The notes: generated from the letters alone by a model not told the origin. Shown: positions 6,527 through 16,039, counted from the first letter of the stretch. The stretch: DNA of 64,000 nt from an uncultured Clostridia bacterium (GCA_934119935.1 CAKOSX010000002.1:1-64000); one strand, 5' to 3'. Numbers and translations: made by a program.

Positions 6527-8470
6527 ATGAAAAAAAGAACTTTTATATGTATTTTTCTTATAATTATGCTTTTAGTTTTATTTCAAAATAAAGTAAAAGC
6601 TGTTGGTGAAACTAATGATTCTACTTATTTTTATGGAGAAATTTTAAAATTAAAAAATTATAACGGAACAGAAATATTATTAAATGAAGTAGATATTGAT
6701 GTAGGAGAGTCTAATGTTGAAAATACAACTATAATCAAGAATTCTACAAGTGAAAATATCAGTACTATCGCATCAATCAAACTAGAGGATGAAAAGATTG
6801 GCATAGGTATAAAAAATTTAGATATAAGTATAAATGGGAAAAGCCAAACTGATATAAAGATAATTTCAGGAAACTATGTTTTCAATGTTGAAATACCAGC
6901 TGGTGAGGCAAAAAAGATTGTTGTAAAATATCAGACTAACAGTAATCTGGAAAATGCTAAGGTAATAAAATATAGTTTACAAGGTTCTAGATGGAAAAAT
7001 ATCAATGCTTTTAAAATAAATGTAAAACTACCAGAAGAGGATATTCCATTAGTAAAAAATATTTACCCTCAATGTTATAAATTTGAAGATTCAACTATCA
7101 CTGCAGAATATTACAATTTTAATGTTAATGTTTTGACACAAGATGTAATTATAGAAAAAGAGACTTATAAGGAGCTGTTATATGGAAGGGAAAATAGTTT
7201 TTCAGACAATGAAATTGCTATAATAAAAAATGCAAAAGATTGGATAAACAGTGGAATATATGTGGATTATAACAAATATCTTACCGAAAATTCAAATTAT
7301 ATAAAAGATAAGAATATAAAAATTGTGGAAACAGAGGCAGTATTTAAAGATTTATTGAAAACTAGTGAGGATATTTCAACGAAAAATATAATTACATCAA
7401 TTATGGAATATACATTAAATAGACAATTAGTAATAAATGGTGAAAACAATGTATACACATCGAGTCTTTATAAGTTCAGTAGTGAGACAGACTGGGAATA
7501 TGTTCTAACAAAAGATTATATAATCGAGAATAGTTCTAATGAAGTTTATTCTCTTAAAGATAAAAAAATATGCATAGACTATGTAGAATCTGAAGGTGAT
7601 AAGATTCTATATGTTAAGAAAAATGTTTCTGGTGGACTTGAAGAAAATACGCAAATGGAAACAGTTGAAACAAGTGAATGGAACATATTAAGAACAAAGG
7701 ATTCATCAAATTGGTCAGAAAGACCAGAGACAGGAGAAAAAGTTATATATGTCGGAGTTGGAATAACTGGAGAAAAACTAAATGCAACAGAAGAAGAAAA
7801 AATAGAATATGTTAATATGATAAATCCGGATTTATATATTAGAAAAGTGATTTATGATGATAATGCAAAAACTACATACACATATATAATTACTGACAAT
7901 AGTGGAAAGCAAATACAAAAAACAGAAGAGGGCTATATTCCGATTATGGTAGGATACTATAATGAAAAGCAAAAAGAAGTAGCCAAGCAATACATAACAT
8001 TCAAGGATGAGTATACATCAGAAAATTATTATAATGATCAATATTATAGTGTAACAACAAGATTATTTTCAAATGAAACTATCAAAGAAAAATGCCTGGT
8101 ACCAACAATTGCCCAGAGTGTAGGTTTTATAAATCAAGAAGATGGAAAATATATTGTTGAATTCTTCAAATTTGGAAAATCTAATGGTTTAGGAGCTATA
8201 AAAGAGGCTATTGCCGATAATACGGCACAAAATTTGGTAAAAATAAATCAGATAAAAAATGAAGAAATAAAAACAAATGCCGAAAACGAAATAAATTATG
8301 CCATAATAAAAAATGATGCTGAAGAAGTAACTAATGATAATTTACACAACAAGAAAAAAGGTTTCGCATTAACAAGCCAAAACATTATTGTGTTATCTAT
8401 AATAGGAATTTCAATCATAATTTGTTTAATAGTACTAGAAATAAACATTATGAAAAGAAAAAATAATTAA
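6527..8470 (+). CDS. Secreted, membrane-anchored protein of unknown function
   Basis: A 647-aa protein with a signal sequence (Lys/Arg at 2-4, hydrophobic stretch to about residue 22, then KVKA|VGE) and one C-terminal membrane helix (IIVLSIIGISIIICLIVLEINI) followed by KRKNN. The body should therefore lie outside the cell with a short cytoplasmic tail. The extracellular part is Asn/Glu/Lys-rich beta-like sequence near the N-terminus (residues 60-230) with no motif I recognise. It is a single gene between terminators. A role in surface structure is inference only. Confidence 0.85.
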   Translation: MKKRTFICIFLIIMLLVLFQNKVKAVGETNDSTYFYGEILKLKNYNGTEILLNEVDIDVGESNVENTTIIKNSTSENISTIASIKLEDEKIGIGIKNLDISINGKSQTDIKIISGNYVFNVEIPAGEAKKIVVKYQTNSNLENAKVIKYSLQGSRWKNINAFKINVKLPEEDIPLVKNIYPQCYKFEDSTITAEYYNFNVNVLTQDVIIEKETYKELLYGRENSFSDNEIAIIKNAKDWINSGIYVDYNKYLTENSNYIKDKNIKIVETEAVFKDLLKTSEDISTKNIITSIMEYTLNRQLVINGENNVYTSSLYKFSSETDWEYVLTKDYIIENSSNEVYSLKDKKICIDYVESEGDKILYVKKNVSGGLEENTQMETVETSEWNILRTKDSSNWSERPETGEKVIYVGVGITGEKLNATEEEKIEYVNMINPDLYIRKVIYDDNAKTTYTYIITDNSGKQIQKTEEGYIPIMVGYYNEKQKEVAKQYITFKDEYTSENYYNDQYYSVTTRLFSNETIKEKCLVPTIAQSVGFINQEDGKYIVEFFKFGKSNGLGAIKEAIADNTAQNLVKINQIKNEEIKTNAENEINYAIIKNDAEEVTNDNLHNKKKGFALTSQNIIVLSIIGISIIICLIVLEINIMKRKNN

Positions 8471-8504
8471 GTACATTTTGGGGACGGAGAAAAAAATGTA
8501 CATT
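8471..8504 (+). repeat. REP-like short repeat (GGGGACGGAG type), copy 1
   Basis: GTACATTTTGGGGACGGAG followed by A-run and ATGTACA. The outer GTACAT/ATGTAC bases are inverted. The same motif recurs at 31370, 31550 and twice at 59645-59740. Similar GGGGACGG motifs are common in Firmicutes and are linked to REP-associated tyrosine transposases. Confidence 0.7.
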
Positions 8505-8517
8505 GTATATTGAAAAG

Positions 8518-8545
8518 AAAAATCGCCTTATTTGGCGATTTTTTC
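8518..8545 (-). terminator. Terminator overlapping the plsX stop codon
   Basis: AAAATCGCC and GGCGATTTT pair around TTATTT. The minus-strand stop codon of plsX lies inside the hairpin. Confidence 0.75.
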
Positions 8546-9580
8546 TTCTGTAGCTTTTTCTTTTGACATTTTTTCAAACTCTGCGGTTAGTTTTTCTACA
8601 GTTTTATTATTTACGAATTGTTCGGCCTGCTTTACTGTAAACTCAAATAGTTTTGAATCACTGCTTCCGTGAGCTTTTACAACAGGCTTCTTAACTCCTA
8701 AAAATAGTGCTCCACCATACTCCTTGTAATCCATCATTTTCTTAAATCTGTTAAGAGATGGAAGAGCTGGAACAGAGCCAATCATTGATAAGATGTTTTT
8801 CTTTAAGCTTTCACTTAGTGACCTTTTTATGAATTTTCCCATCCCTTCAACTGTTTTCAAGAAAATATTTCCGGTAAATCCATCTGCAATGATTGCATCA
8901 ATTTTGCCAGAGAATGCGTCTCTTCCTTCAACATTACCAACAAAATTTATTCCTAATTCAGGAGATTTTTCTTTTAATAAATTATAGCTTTCACGGACCA
9001 GTTCATTTCCTTTAGTTTCTTCTGTACCAATATTTAAAAGACCAATTGCAGGTTTTTCAACTCCTAAAGCATCACGAATATAAATGCTTGACATTTGTGC
9101 AAATTGTAATAAATTTATAGGTTTACAATTTGTATTGGAACCACAGTCCATTAAAACCAATCTCTTATGATATGATGGAAGAATTCCAGCAAGTGCAGGT
9201 CTATCAACGCCTTTAATTCTACCGACCAACAATGTTGCACCTGTAAGAAGTGCTCCAGAGTTACCAGCGGAAATAAATACGTCGCCTTTTCCTTCCTTAA
9301 GTAAATTAAAACCAACAACCATAGAGGAATCTTTTTTGTGCTTAATGGCAAGTGTAGGAGTATCTTCCATTTCGATTGTTTCGGTTGCATTATAAATTTT
9401 TAGTCTAGGAGAAATTTCCTCGGCTGTTTTGTTATAAAATTCTTTTAATTTTGCTTTAATTACTTCTTCTTTTCCAATGAGCCATAGTTCAGCCTGAATT
9501 TGATCTATTGCAGCAACGGCTCCTTTAATATTTGCATCAGGGGCATTATCTCCACCCATTGCATCTAAAAGTATAATCAT
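8528..9580 (-). CDS. plsX: Phosphate acyltransferase PlsX
   Basis: PlsX converts acyl-ACP to acyl-phosphate, the acyl donor for PlsY at the first step of phospholipid synthesis. The 350-aa product begins ILLDAMGGDNAPDANIKGAV and carries PTLAIKHKKDSSMVVGFNLLKEGKGDVFISAGNSGALLTGA and VEGRDAFSGKIDAIIADGFTGNIFLKTVEG, all family signatures. The start at 9580 was chosen because AAGGAG lies seven bases upstream; earlier in-frame ATGs overlap that site. In most Firmicutes plsX is beside fapR, fabD and acpP; here it stands alone between tRNA-Cys and a surface protein. No clear FapR operator was seen. Confidence 0.96.
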   Translation of the reverse strand: MIILLDAMGGDNAPDANIKGAVAAIDQIQAELWLIGKEEVIKAKLKEFYNKTAEEISPRLKIYNATETIEMEDTPTLAIKHKKDSSMVVGFNLLKEGKGDVFISAGNSGALLTGATLLVGRIKGVDRPALAGILPSYHKRLVLMDCGSNTNCKPINLLQFAQMSSIYIRDALGVEKPAIGLLNIGTEETKGNELVRESYNLLKEKSPELGINFVGNVEGRDAFSGKIDAIIADGFTGNIFLKTVEGMGKFIKRSLSESLKKNILSMIGSVPALPSLNRFKKMMDYKEYGGALFLGVKKPVVKAHGSSDSKLFEFTVKQAEQFVNNKTVEKLTAEFEKMSKEKATEEKIAK

Positions 9581-9837
9581 AGTCATTCTCCTTTTGCATA
9601 ACATGAACAACCACTTACTTGATCTTGAATGAATCTAGAATTAAAAGTGGTAGCATTACATACTTAATTTCTCTTTTTTAACAATATCTAATATACACTA
9701 TATTAATGATTAATTCAAGCAAACCAATTAAAGTTTTAAAAATATTTTGTAAATAATTAAGTCGATACTAAATGAATTTTGAATGTAAAAATAAAACCTA
9801 TTAAAACGTTATTAAATACGTAATAATAGGTAATTTT

Positions 9838-9911
9838 TGGAGGCACCTCTCAGAATCGAACTGAGGATGAAAGTTTTGCAGACTTCTGCCTTACCACTTG
9901 GCTAAGGTGCC
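9838..9911 (-). tRNA. tRNA-Cys (GCA)
   Basis: 74-nt cloverleaf on the minus strand. Acceptor GGCACCT pairs with AGGTGCC, with U discriminator and encoded CCA. The anticodon loop CTGCAAA gives GCA. The T arm contains GTTCGATTC. An inverted repeat at about 9798-9834 (ACCTATTAAAACGT with ACGTAATAATAGGT) sits just downstream and may end transcription. Confidence 0.95.
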
Positions 9912-10133
9912 ATTAATATAATATATGCTTAAATAAGATTAATATTACCAATAAAAGAAAAACCAGACTTTATTTTTTTATATTTATTGGTAATATAAAA
10001 TGTATTTATTCAATACCTAACTAGTATAGCATAGATTTTCATGTTTGGCAAGTGGTTTTAAAATAAAATTTGATAGCTAAAGACGAGAAAATTTTATATG
10101 TAATTTCATAGAATAATCTTTAAGAATTATTAT
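9912..10133. other. Gap without recognisable features
   Basis: An AT-rich stretch between tRNA-Cys and the next gene. I see no coding frame or known RNA. A partial inverted repeat of TTACCAATAAA (near 9947) and TTTATTGGTAATA (near 9983-9996) can form a hairpin. Confidence 0.4.
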
Positions 10134-10673
10134 TTATTTCATTCTTTCAAGTTCGTCTAAGGAAAAGCTTCGACTATATACTCCATAATTCAACATTGTC
10201 ACTTCGATATTTTCATTAGTTAAATAAGATAAGATATCGGTATCTATAGTATTAACAATTTCATTTTCGTGCCCACCAATGCGTTTGCCGTATCCTTTTC
10301 TATAAATAATATTATAAATTTTTTTAGTAGCAATATCTAATTTCATTTCTATGGTACAAGCCTTATTTTTTCCTGGAAAAGATTTATAAAATTCTAGTAT
10401 TACCAATCCTGAATTCTTATTTTCTAAATGATAATTAAGACTAGTTAATTTTGCATTCTCTTCATAACTTTGTGCGATAGGAGTTACTTCATTTTTTAAC
10501 TGTGATGGACTGAGAATATTAGAACTTATAATATATGCTACATCGAAGTTTTTCTCAGTATATGGAGCAAAATCGTCATTTGCTTCTATTGCTGACCATA
10601 GTTTGATACCAATGAATATATTAAAAACTACAAGTAATAGTAGTAATATAGAAAAAAGAATATTTTTCTTCAT
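10134..10673 (-). CDS. Membrane-anchored hypothetical protein, 179 aa
   Basis: One N-terminal membrane helix (MKKNILFSILLLLLVVFNIFIGIKLW) with a short positive cytoplasmic start, followed by a 150-residue extracellular domain. There is no lipobox cysteine, so it is probably a signal-anchored protein. The domain ends in the pattern VTMLNYGVYSRSFSLDELERMK. I do not recognise the family. A ribosome binding site (GAGGTG) precedes the ATG. The gene is monocistronic and its composition is native. Confidence 0.8.
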   Translation of the reverse strand: MKKNILFSILLLLLVVFNIFIGIKLWSAIEANDDFAPYTEKNFDVAYIISSNILSPSQLKNEVTPIAQSYEENAKLTSLNYHLENKNSGLVILEFYKSFPGKNKACTIEMKLDIATKKIYNIIYRKGYGKRIGGHENEIVNTIDTDILSYLTNENIEVTMLNYGVYSRSFSLDELERMK

Positions 10674-10922
10674 ATTTGCACCTCACATTTTTAGTATGAC
10701 TAAATACTATCATCAAATTAAGGTTTTGTATATAGTAATTGGATAAATAAAAGACAATCCAACATTAATGTAGTTAACATATTGAAAATTTTATGGATTA
10801 TTATTATTATTTGGATATAGCAAATTGAAATAATTGTAAACTATAAGATTTGATTAATTAATATTTATATAAGATCTTTTCTACTATATACTTATTTTCA
10901 TAAGCTTTAAGGAGGTAAAATT

Positions 10923-11052
10923 ATGAAATCGGATGCTCTATTTCAGGATTTAAAAAAATTTCAAAAAATTAATAGAAGAATCTTGTCAGATATATGAAGA
11001 AAAGAAAATATATGATATAATAAAAATGGAAGGAGGAGTTAAATATGAATGA
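10923..11052 (+). pseudogene. Small gene with apparent +1 frameshift in a poly-A tract
   Basis: A strong AAGGAGGT site precedes the ATG at 10923, but that frame stops at 10995-10997 after 24 codons. A one-base shift within the A-rich stretch around 10950-10968 continues into a second frame (reading LIEESCQIYEEKKIYDIIKMEGGVKYE) that ends at 11052. That end overlaps the start of the next gene by eight bases, as coupled genes do. The best reading is a ~42-aa protein broken by an indel, a sequencing error in the homopolymer, or a slippery site. Confidence 0.5.
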
Positions 11053-11521
11053 TGAAGAATTAAAGAAAATAATAGAAGAGGTAATCGGTAATAATGATCC
11101 GTATTGGAATGTACCTATATATGAAATAGTAAAAAAAATAATAAATTTACCAGAAGGTACAGAATCAACAATCGTAAAATTATTAGATAACAATAGTTTT
11201 AATTCCAAGCAATTATTTGATATTTATTTATCAGTAAATAAAGTATGTAATAAGATAAATATTAAATTAGATTTTAGTAAAAATAATGCTAAAGTTGATG
11301 GATTGCTATACAATATACCATTTATAATTAAACATCTAAATAAAGGTGCATCAATATTAAAATGTCCTATTTGTGGAGAAAGATTAATGTTAGTATCAGA
11401 TGAAAAATTTCAATGTAATAGATGTAATAAATATTTTAAAAATAATAGTGGTTTAGTTGGAGAAGAAACAATTGCTCCATATTTAGAAGATATTAAAGAT
11501 GATTTTATTATAAAAGATTAG
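11045..11521 (+). CDS. Hypothetical protein with C-terminal zinc ribbon
   Basis: The 158-aa product has an acidic helical N-terminal part and a zinc-ribbon with CPIC near residue 107 and CNRC near residue 126. Zinc ribbons bind nucleic acid or protein; the partner is unknown. AAGGAGGAG lies before the ATG at 11045. The upstream frameshifted small gene overlaps this start, so the two probably form a pair. A weak hairpin (AGATTAGC with GCTAATCT) spans 11514-11540 at the 3' end. Confidence 0.8.
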   Translation: MNDEELKKIIEEVIGNNDPYWNVPIYEIVKKIINLPEGTESTIVKLLDNNSFNSKQLFDIYLSVNKVCNKINIKLDFSKNNAKVDGLLYNIPFIIKHLNKGASILKCPICGERLMLVSDEKFQCNRCNKYFKNNSGLVGEETIAPYLEDIKDDFIIKD

Positions 11522-11591
11522 CCTCAGATGAAGCTAATCTCTTATAATCTATATTTTCAAATAATTTAGAATCGACAGTTCTTTTATAAAG

Positions 11592-11620
11592 TAAGGCAAT
11601 GAATTTATTCGTTGCCTTTT
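11592..11620 (+). terminator. Hairpin with T tract
   Basis: AAGGCAATGAA and TTCGTTGCCTT pair and are followed by TTTT, a likely terminator for the 11045 gene. Confidence 0.6.
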
Positions 11621-11757
11621 ATCATCTCTAATAATTTATTTGTAATTAATAATATCTCATAAGGTGCTTGTTTGTTTTGTGCAATAAAGTGTAATCTTAA
11701 CATTCCATATCTTCCAAACCCTCCATAATTTTCGTCTTTTTCTAATAAAATAAAAAC
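11605..11757 (-). pseudogene. Possible gene remnant resembling TnpV
   Basis: An open stretch of 50 codons lacks a good start. It contains the pattern YGGFGRYGMLRLHFIAQNKQ and LLITNKLLEMIKGNE, which resembles the N-terminal half of TnpV-type proteins (GRYGxMR.xYLKEH...LLxSGKL). No ribosome binding site is seen, and only part of the family is present. It could be a chance open frame. Confidence 0.3.
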
Positions 11758-11786
11758 TCACGAACTTTTAAGTTCGTAAGTTTATT
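11755..11786 (-). terminator. Terminator of tRNA-Gly
   Basis: On the minus strand AACTTACGAACTT and AAGTTCGTGAGTT form a long stem followed by TTTTATTTTATT. Confidence 0.75.
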
Positions 11787-11791
11787 TCAAA

Positions 11792-11865
11792 TGGAGCAGG
11801 TAACGGGAATCGGACCCGTAACTTAACCTTGGCAAGGTTATGTTTTACCACTAAACTATACCTGC
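11792..11865 (-). tRNA. tRNA-Gly (GCC)
   Basis: 74-nt cloverleaf on the minus strand. GCAGGTA pairs with TACCTGC; U discriminator and CCA are encoded. The anticodon loop TTGCCAA gives GCC, and the T arm has GGTCCGATTCC. Confidence 0.95.
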
Positions 11866-11957
11866 ATTTTAAGTTATCTACTAATAAAGATATTTAAGAT
11901 GCTTATTAACAAGCAATTAATATAATATCAAAATAGAAAAGAGTTGTCAAGTAAAAT

Positions 11958-11986
11958 TTGACAATTTCTTAAATTTAGGGTATAAT
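11958..11986 (+). promoter_or_regulatory. Consensus promoter and 240-nt leader of RNase J
   Basis: TTGACA (11958-11963), 17 bases, TATAAT (11981-11986). About 240 bases of untranslated leader follow to 12236. They contain several small stems (GTTACCTGAAAAAGGTAAA; CTATAC at 12043 with GTATAG at 12068; ATATATCT with AGATATAT near 12100). No known riboswitch or T-box motif was recognised. Confidence 0.8.
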
Positions 11987-12236
11987 TGTAAACAGTTGTT
12001 ACCTGAAAAAGGTAAAGAAGAGATTTGATTTTATTATATATGCTATACGTTAGGGCGGAATTTTTTTGTATAGTAGGTTTATAGGATGTTTAAAATAATA
12101 TATCTAAGAGATAATAGATATATGTATTTTTCGTATTCCCATAAAATATATAAATTTAGAAATTTTATGTACGGATCAAGTTAAAAGTATGAGAGTAACA
12201 ACATATAAAGAATATGAAAGAAGGAGATTTTTTTTA

Positions 12237-14303
12237 ATGACAGATGAGAATTTAAATAAAGACGGAAACATTGGAATTGAAAACAATGTTTCTGATGCTG
12301 GCGTAAAGAGAAGAGAAGGACGCCATAGAAATTACAATAGAAGAGAAAGCACAAGTAGAAATAGTACTAGAAGAACTACAACAGAGACAGCAGAAAATAC
12401 AAAAGGAAATAGAAGACCACGTAGAAGTAGAGAAAACAGAAATGAGAATGCTTCTGCAGAAAGTAACGAAATATTAGAAAAAAATATAACAAGCCAAGAA
12501 AATGAGAACACAAAGCTTGTAAAAACAAGAAGACATGAAGGAGGTCTTGTTAAGGTAGAGAATAGAGCAATAGCAAAAAGACCAGAAAGAGCAATTGCTA
12601 AGAGAAACGAAAGGTCAATTATAAAGAGAGAAGATTTTAGATTTAAGAAACCATCAATAAAAATAATTCCATTAGGTGGTATAGAAGAGATTGGAAAGAA
12701 TATTACAGTTTTCGAGTACGAAGATGATATTATAGTTGTTGATTGTGGACTTGAGTTCCCAACAGATGATATGCTTGGAATAGATTTAGTAATTCCAGAT
12801 GTTACTTATTTGGTAAAAAATAAGGAAAAGGTTAGAGGAATGGTAATTACTCACGGCCATGAGGATCATATTGGCTCAATTCCATATGTATTACAACAAA
12901 TAAATATACCAATTTATGCTACGAAATTAACTTGTGGATTGATTAAAGGAAAGTTAGAAGAGCATCATTTATTAAGGTCTACAAAGCTTGTAGAAGTCGA
13001 TGCCGGTCAAACTATTAAATTAGGAAAGTTCTCGGTAGAGTTTATTAGAAGTTGCCATAGCATTCCAGACTCTGTAATGCTTGCAATTACAACTACTGCA
13101 GGAACAATACTTCACACTGGAGATTTCAAGATTGACTATACACCAATAGATGGAAAGCCAATGGATTTAGGAAGAATTGCAGAACTTGGAAATAAGGGAA
13201 TATTGGCACTTATGTCTGATAGTACAAACTCTGAGAGAAAAGGATTTACAATGTCAGAGAAGTCTGTTGGAGCAGTTTTCGACAAGTTATTTATGAATTG
13301 CAAGAAGAGAATCGTTGTTGCAACATTTGCATCAAATGTCCACAGAGTTCAACAGATTGTGGATTCAGCTGTTAAATATGGCAGAAAAATTGCGGTTTGT
13401 GGCAGAAGCATGATAAATATGATAGAGAACGCAAGAGCTCTAGGTTATATAAATGCTCCAGAAGATATTTTCATAGATATCGATTTGATACGTAATTACA
13501 ATGATGAGCAATTAGTAATAATTACAACAGGTAGCCAAGGAGAAACAATGTCAGCCTTAACAAGAATGGCAGCAGGAGAGCATAAAAAGGTTACTATTAC
13601 ACCAAATGATTTAGTAATAATTTCTGCAAATGCAATACCAGGAAATGAGAAGCTTGTTTCTAAAGTTATAGATGATTTAATGAAGATTGGGGCAGAGGTT
13701 GTATACAGTGCATTAGCTGATGTTCACGTATCTGGACACGCTTGCCAAGAAGAGCAAAAATTGATATTATCTTTAGCAAGACCACAATACTTCATACCAG
13801 TTCATGGAGAGTATAGACAATTAATGGCACACGCAGAAACTGCTAAAGAACTTGGAATACCTGCACAAAACATATTTATAACACACAATGGTAGAATATT
13901 AGAGTTAAATAAAGACGAAGCAAAATTCACAACATCAGTACCATCAGGAAAAGTTTTAGTAGACGGATTAGGTGTTGGAGACGTTGGAAACATTGTATTA
14001 AGAGACAGACAACATTTATCTCAAGATGGATTAATTGTTATAGTATTAACGATGGATTCATCAACAGGAGAAATAGTATCTGGACCAGATGTAATTTCAC
14101 GTGGATTCGTTTATGTAAGAGAATCTGAAAACTTAATGGAAGATGTTAAAAACGTGATAAAGCAAGAAGTTGCAGGATTTGAACAAAGACACATAACAGA
14201 TTGGTCAACAATAAAATCAACATTAAAAGACGATTTAAGAGACTATATATTCCAAAAAACAAAGAGAGACCCAATGATATTACCAATAATAATGGAAGTT
14301 TAA
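12237..14303 (+). CDS. rnj: Ribonuclease J with long basic N-terminal extension
   Basis: RNase J is the main Firmicutes 5'-to-3' exoribonuclease and endonuclease in mRNA decay and rRNA maturation. The metallo-beta-lactamase/beta-CASP core begins near residue 138 (IKIIPLGGIEEIGKN) and holds the zinc motif HGHEDHIG near residue 206, RSCHSIPDS, HTGDFKID, SDSTNSERKG, FASNVHRVQQ and HVSGHA. A typical RNase J is about 555 aa; this one is 688. The extra first ~137 residues are Arg/Asn/Glu-rich and disordered-looking (RRESTSRNSTRR, RRPRRSRENRN) with three near-repeats of IAKRPER/IAKRNER/IIKRED. The start at 12237 follows AAGGAG; an upstream in-frame ATG has no ribosome binding site. Confidence 0.95.
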   Translation: MTDENLNKDGNIGIENNVSDAGVKRREGRHRNYNRRESTSRNSTRRTTTETAENTKGNRRPRRSRENRNENASAESNEILEKNITSQENENTKLVKTRRHEGGLVKVENRAIAKRPERAIAKRNERSIIKREDFRFKKPSIKIIPLGGIEEIGKNITVFEYEDDIIVVDCGLEFPTDDMLGIDLVIPDVTYLVKNKEKVRGMVITHGHEDHIGSIPYVLQQINIPIYATKLTCGLIKGKLEEHHLLRSTKLVEVDAGQTIKLGKFSVEFIRSCHSIPDSVMLAITTTAGTILHTGDFKIDYTPIDGKPMDLGRIAELGNKGILALMSDSTNSERKGFTMSEKSVGAVFDKLFMNCKKRIVVATFASNVHRVQQIVDSAVKYGRKIAVCGRSMINMIENARALGYINAPEDIFIDIDLIRNYNDEQLVIITTGSQGETMSALTRMAAGEHKKVTITPNDLVIISANAIPGNEKLVSKVIDDLMKIGAEVVYSALADVHVSGHACQEEQKLILSLARPQYFIPVHGEYRQLMAHAETAKELGIPAQNIFITHNGRILELNKDEAKFTTSVPSGKVLVDGLGVGDVGNIVLRDRQHLSQDGLIVIVLTMDSSTGEIVSGPDVISRGFVYVRESENLMEDVKNVIKQEVAGFEQRHITDWSTIKSTLKDDLRDYIFQKTKRDPMILPIIMEV

Positions 14304-14326
14304 TAGGTTGAACGAGGAAAATTAGA

Positions 14327-14367
14327 AAAGAAGCTTTTAAAGTAAAAGCCTTGAAAGCTTCTTTTAA
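14327..14367 (+). terminator. Terminator after RNase J
   Basis: GAAGCTTTTAAAG and CTTGAAAGCTTC form a stem followed by TTTTAATAA, 25 bases before the gltX ribosome binding site. Confidence 0.7.
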
Positions 14368-14389
14368 TAAAAATAAAAGGAGTAAGATT

Positions 14390-16039
14390 ATGGATTATAA
14401 GGATTTAGCGAATTTAATTTTTCCAGATGCAAAACCAATAGAGTTTTACGAAGAGAAATATCCTGAGAGAGATTTACCTGAAGGTGCTATGGTTGTAAGA
14501 ATTGGACCTAGCCCAACTGGTTCTGTTCACATTGGAACTATATACCAAGCTTTGCTTGCAAGAACTATTGCAGATAAGACTAATGGTGTGTTTTTCATGA
14601 GGGTTGAGGATACAGATCAAAAAAGAGAAGTTGAAAATGGAATTAAAGATATAATTGATTCTTTAAAATATTTCGACGTTCTTCCAGATGAAGGAATGGA
14701 TACAGAGACAACTTGGCATGGAGAATATGGACCTTATAGACAATCTATGAGAAGGGAGATTTATCAAGCTTATGCTAAATATTTGCTAGAGCAGGGAAAG
14801 GCATACCCATGTTTTGCTACTGCAGAAGAGCTTGAGGAGATGAGAAAAACTCAAGAGGTTGCTGGTGTTAAACCTGGATATTATGGAGTTTGGGCTAAGT
14901 ATAGAAATTTAACTGTTGAAGAAGCAGCAGAAAAAATAAAGAATGGTGAACATTATATAATTCGTTTAAGATCAAATGGAAGCGAAGAGAGAAAGATTAA
15001 GGTTCACGATGTTATAAAGGGAAATGTTATATTCCCAGAAAATGACCAAGATATAGTAATAATAAAGGCTGATGGACTTCCAACTTACCATTTTGCACAT
15101 GCTGTTGATGACCACTTAATGCATACAACACATGTAATAAGAGGAGACGAATGGTTATCTTCAGTTCCAATTCATGTTCAATTATTCCAAATGTTAGGAT
15201 TTAAGGCTCCAAAATATGCACACACTGCAACAATACTTAAAAATGATAATGGAAATAAGAGAAAGATAAGCAAGAGAAAAGACCCAGAAGCATCAGCAAA
15301 TTACTACAAAGAAATTGGTATTCCAGTTGAGGCTGTAAAGGAATATTTGTTAAATATTGCAAATTCAAATTTTGAAATTTGGAGAAAACAAAATCCAGAT
15401 AAATCAATAAAAGAATTTGATTTCCAATTAACAAAGATGAGTGTTAGTGGAGCTTTATTCGATATGGTTAAGCTTTTAGATATAGGAAAGAATGTTATAT
15501 CTAAATATACAGCTGAGCAGGTTTACAACGAGGCACACAAATGGGCTGAGACTTACGACAATGAGCTATTAGAACTTTTGAACAATAAAGAATATTCTAT
15601 TAAAGTTCTAAATATTGAACGTGGCAAAGCTAAACCTCGTAGAGATATTGCAAAATGGTCTGATGTTAAATATTGCATTGAATACATGTATGATGACAAA
15701 TTCTTTGTAAGCAATGATGAATACGAATTTGACAAGATAAATGATAAAGATGAAATCAAGAAGATTTTAAATTTATATATGTCAAAATATTATGATGAAG
15801 CAGATGATCAACAAACTTGGTTTGGAAAGATTAAAGATATGGCTGAAGAGCTAGGATATGCAAGAGAAGTTAAAGAATACAAAAAAGAGCCAGAAAAATG
15901 GCCAGGACACGTTGGAGATATTAGTACAGTATTAAGAGTTGCAATAACAAGAAGAAGAAATACTCCAGATTTGTATGAAATAATGCATGTTTTGGGTAAA
16001 GCTAATGTGGAAAAGAGAATAGAGCTAATTACAAAATAG
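14390..16039 (+). CDS. gltX: Glutamyl-tRNA synthetase
   Basis: Class I aminoacyl-tRNA synthetase that charges tRNA-Glu (and usually tRNA-Gln for later amidation in Firmicutes). The 549-aa product has the HIGH motif in PSPTGSVHIGTIYQALLAR, the MRVEDTDQKREVE segment, DGLPTYHFAHAVDDHLM, and the KMSKS equivalent KISKRKDPEA. It is longer than the usual ~490 aa and belongs to a divergent clostridial form. The ATG at 14390 follows AAAGGAG; upstream in-frame codons overlap the terminator and are rejected. Two palindromic repeat elements follow the stop. Confidence 0.95.
   Translation: MDYKDLANLIFPDAKPIEFYEEKYPERDLPEGAMVVRIGPSPTGSVHIGTIYQALLARTIADKTNGVFFMRVEDTDQKREVENGIKDIIDSLKYFDVLPDEGMDTETTWHGEYGPYRQSMRREIYQAYAKYLLEQGKAYPCFATAEELEEMRKTQEVAGVKPGYYGVWAKYRNLTVEEAAEKIKNGEHYIIRLRSNGSEERKIKVHDVIKGNVIFPENDQDIVIIKADGLPTYHFAHAVDDHLMHTTHVIRGDEWLSSVPIHVQLFQMLGFKAPKYAHTATILKNDNGNKRKISKRKDPEASANYYKEIGIPVEAVKEYLLNIANSNFEIWRKQNPDKSIKEFDFQLTKMSVSGALFDMVKLLDIGKNVISKYTAEQVYNEAHKWAETYDNELLELLNNKEYSIKVLNIERGKAKPRRDIAKWSDVKYCIEYMYDDKFFVSNDEYEFDKINDKDEIKKILNLYMSKYYDEADDQQTWFGKIKDMAEELGYAREVKEYKKEPEKWPGHVGDISTVLRVAITRRRNTPDLYEIMHVLGKANVEKRIELITK

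Noticed and set aside
9611..9700. FapR operator upstream of plsX
   Set aside because: The TTAAGTATG...CTTTTAA stretch is only a loose match to the FapR consensus and is not a convincing inverted repeat.
11866..12236. Riboswitch in the RNase J leader
   Set aside because: Several small stems are present but no known aptamer core and no terminator/antiterminator switch could be drawn.
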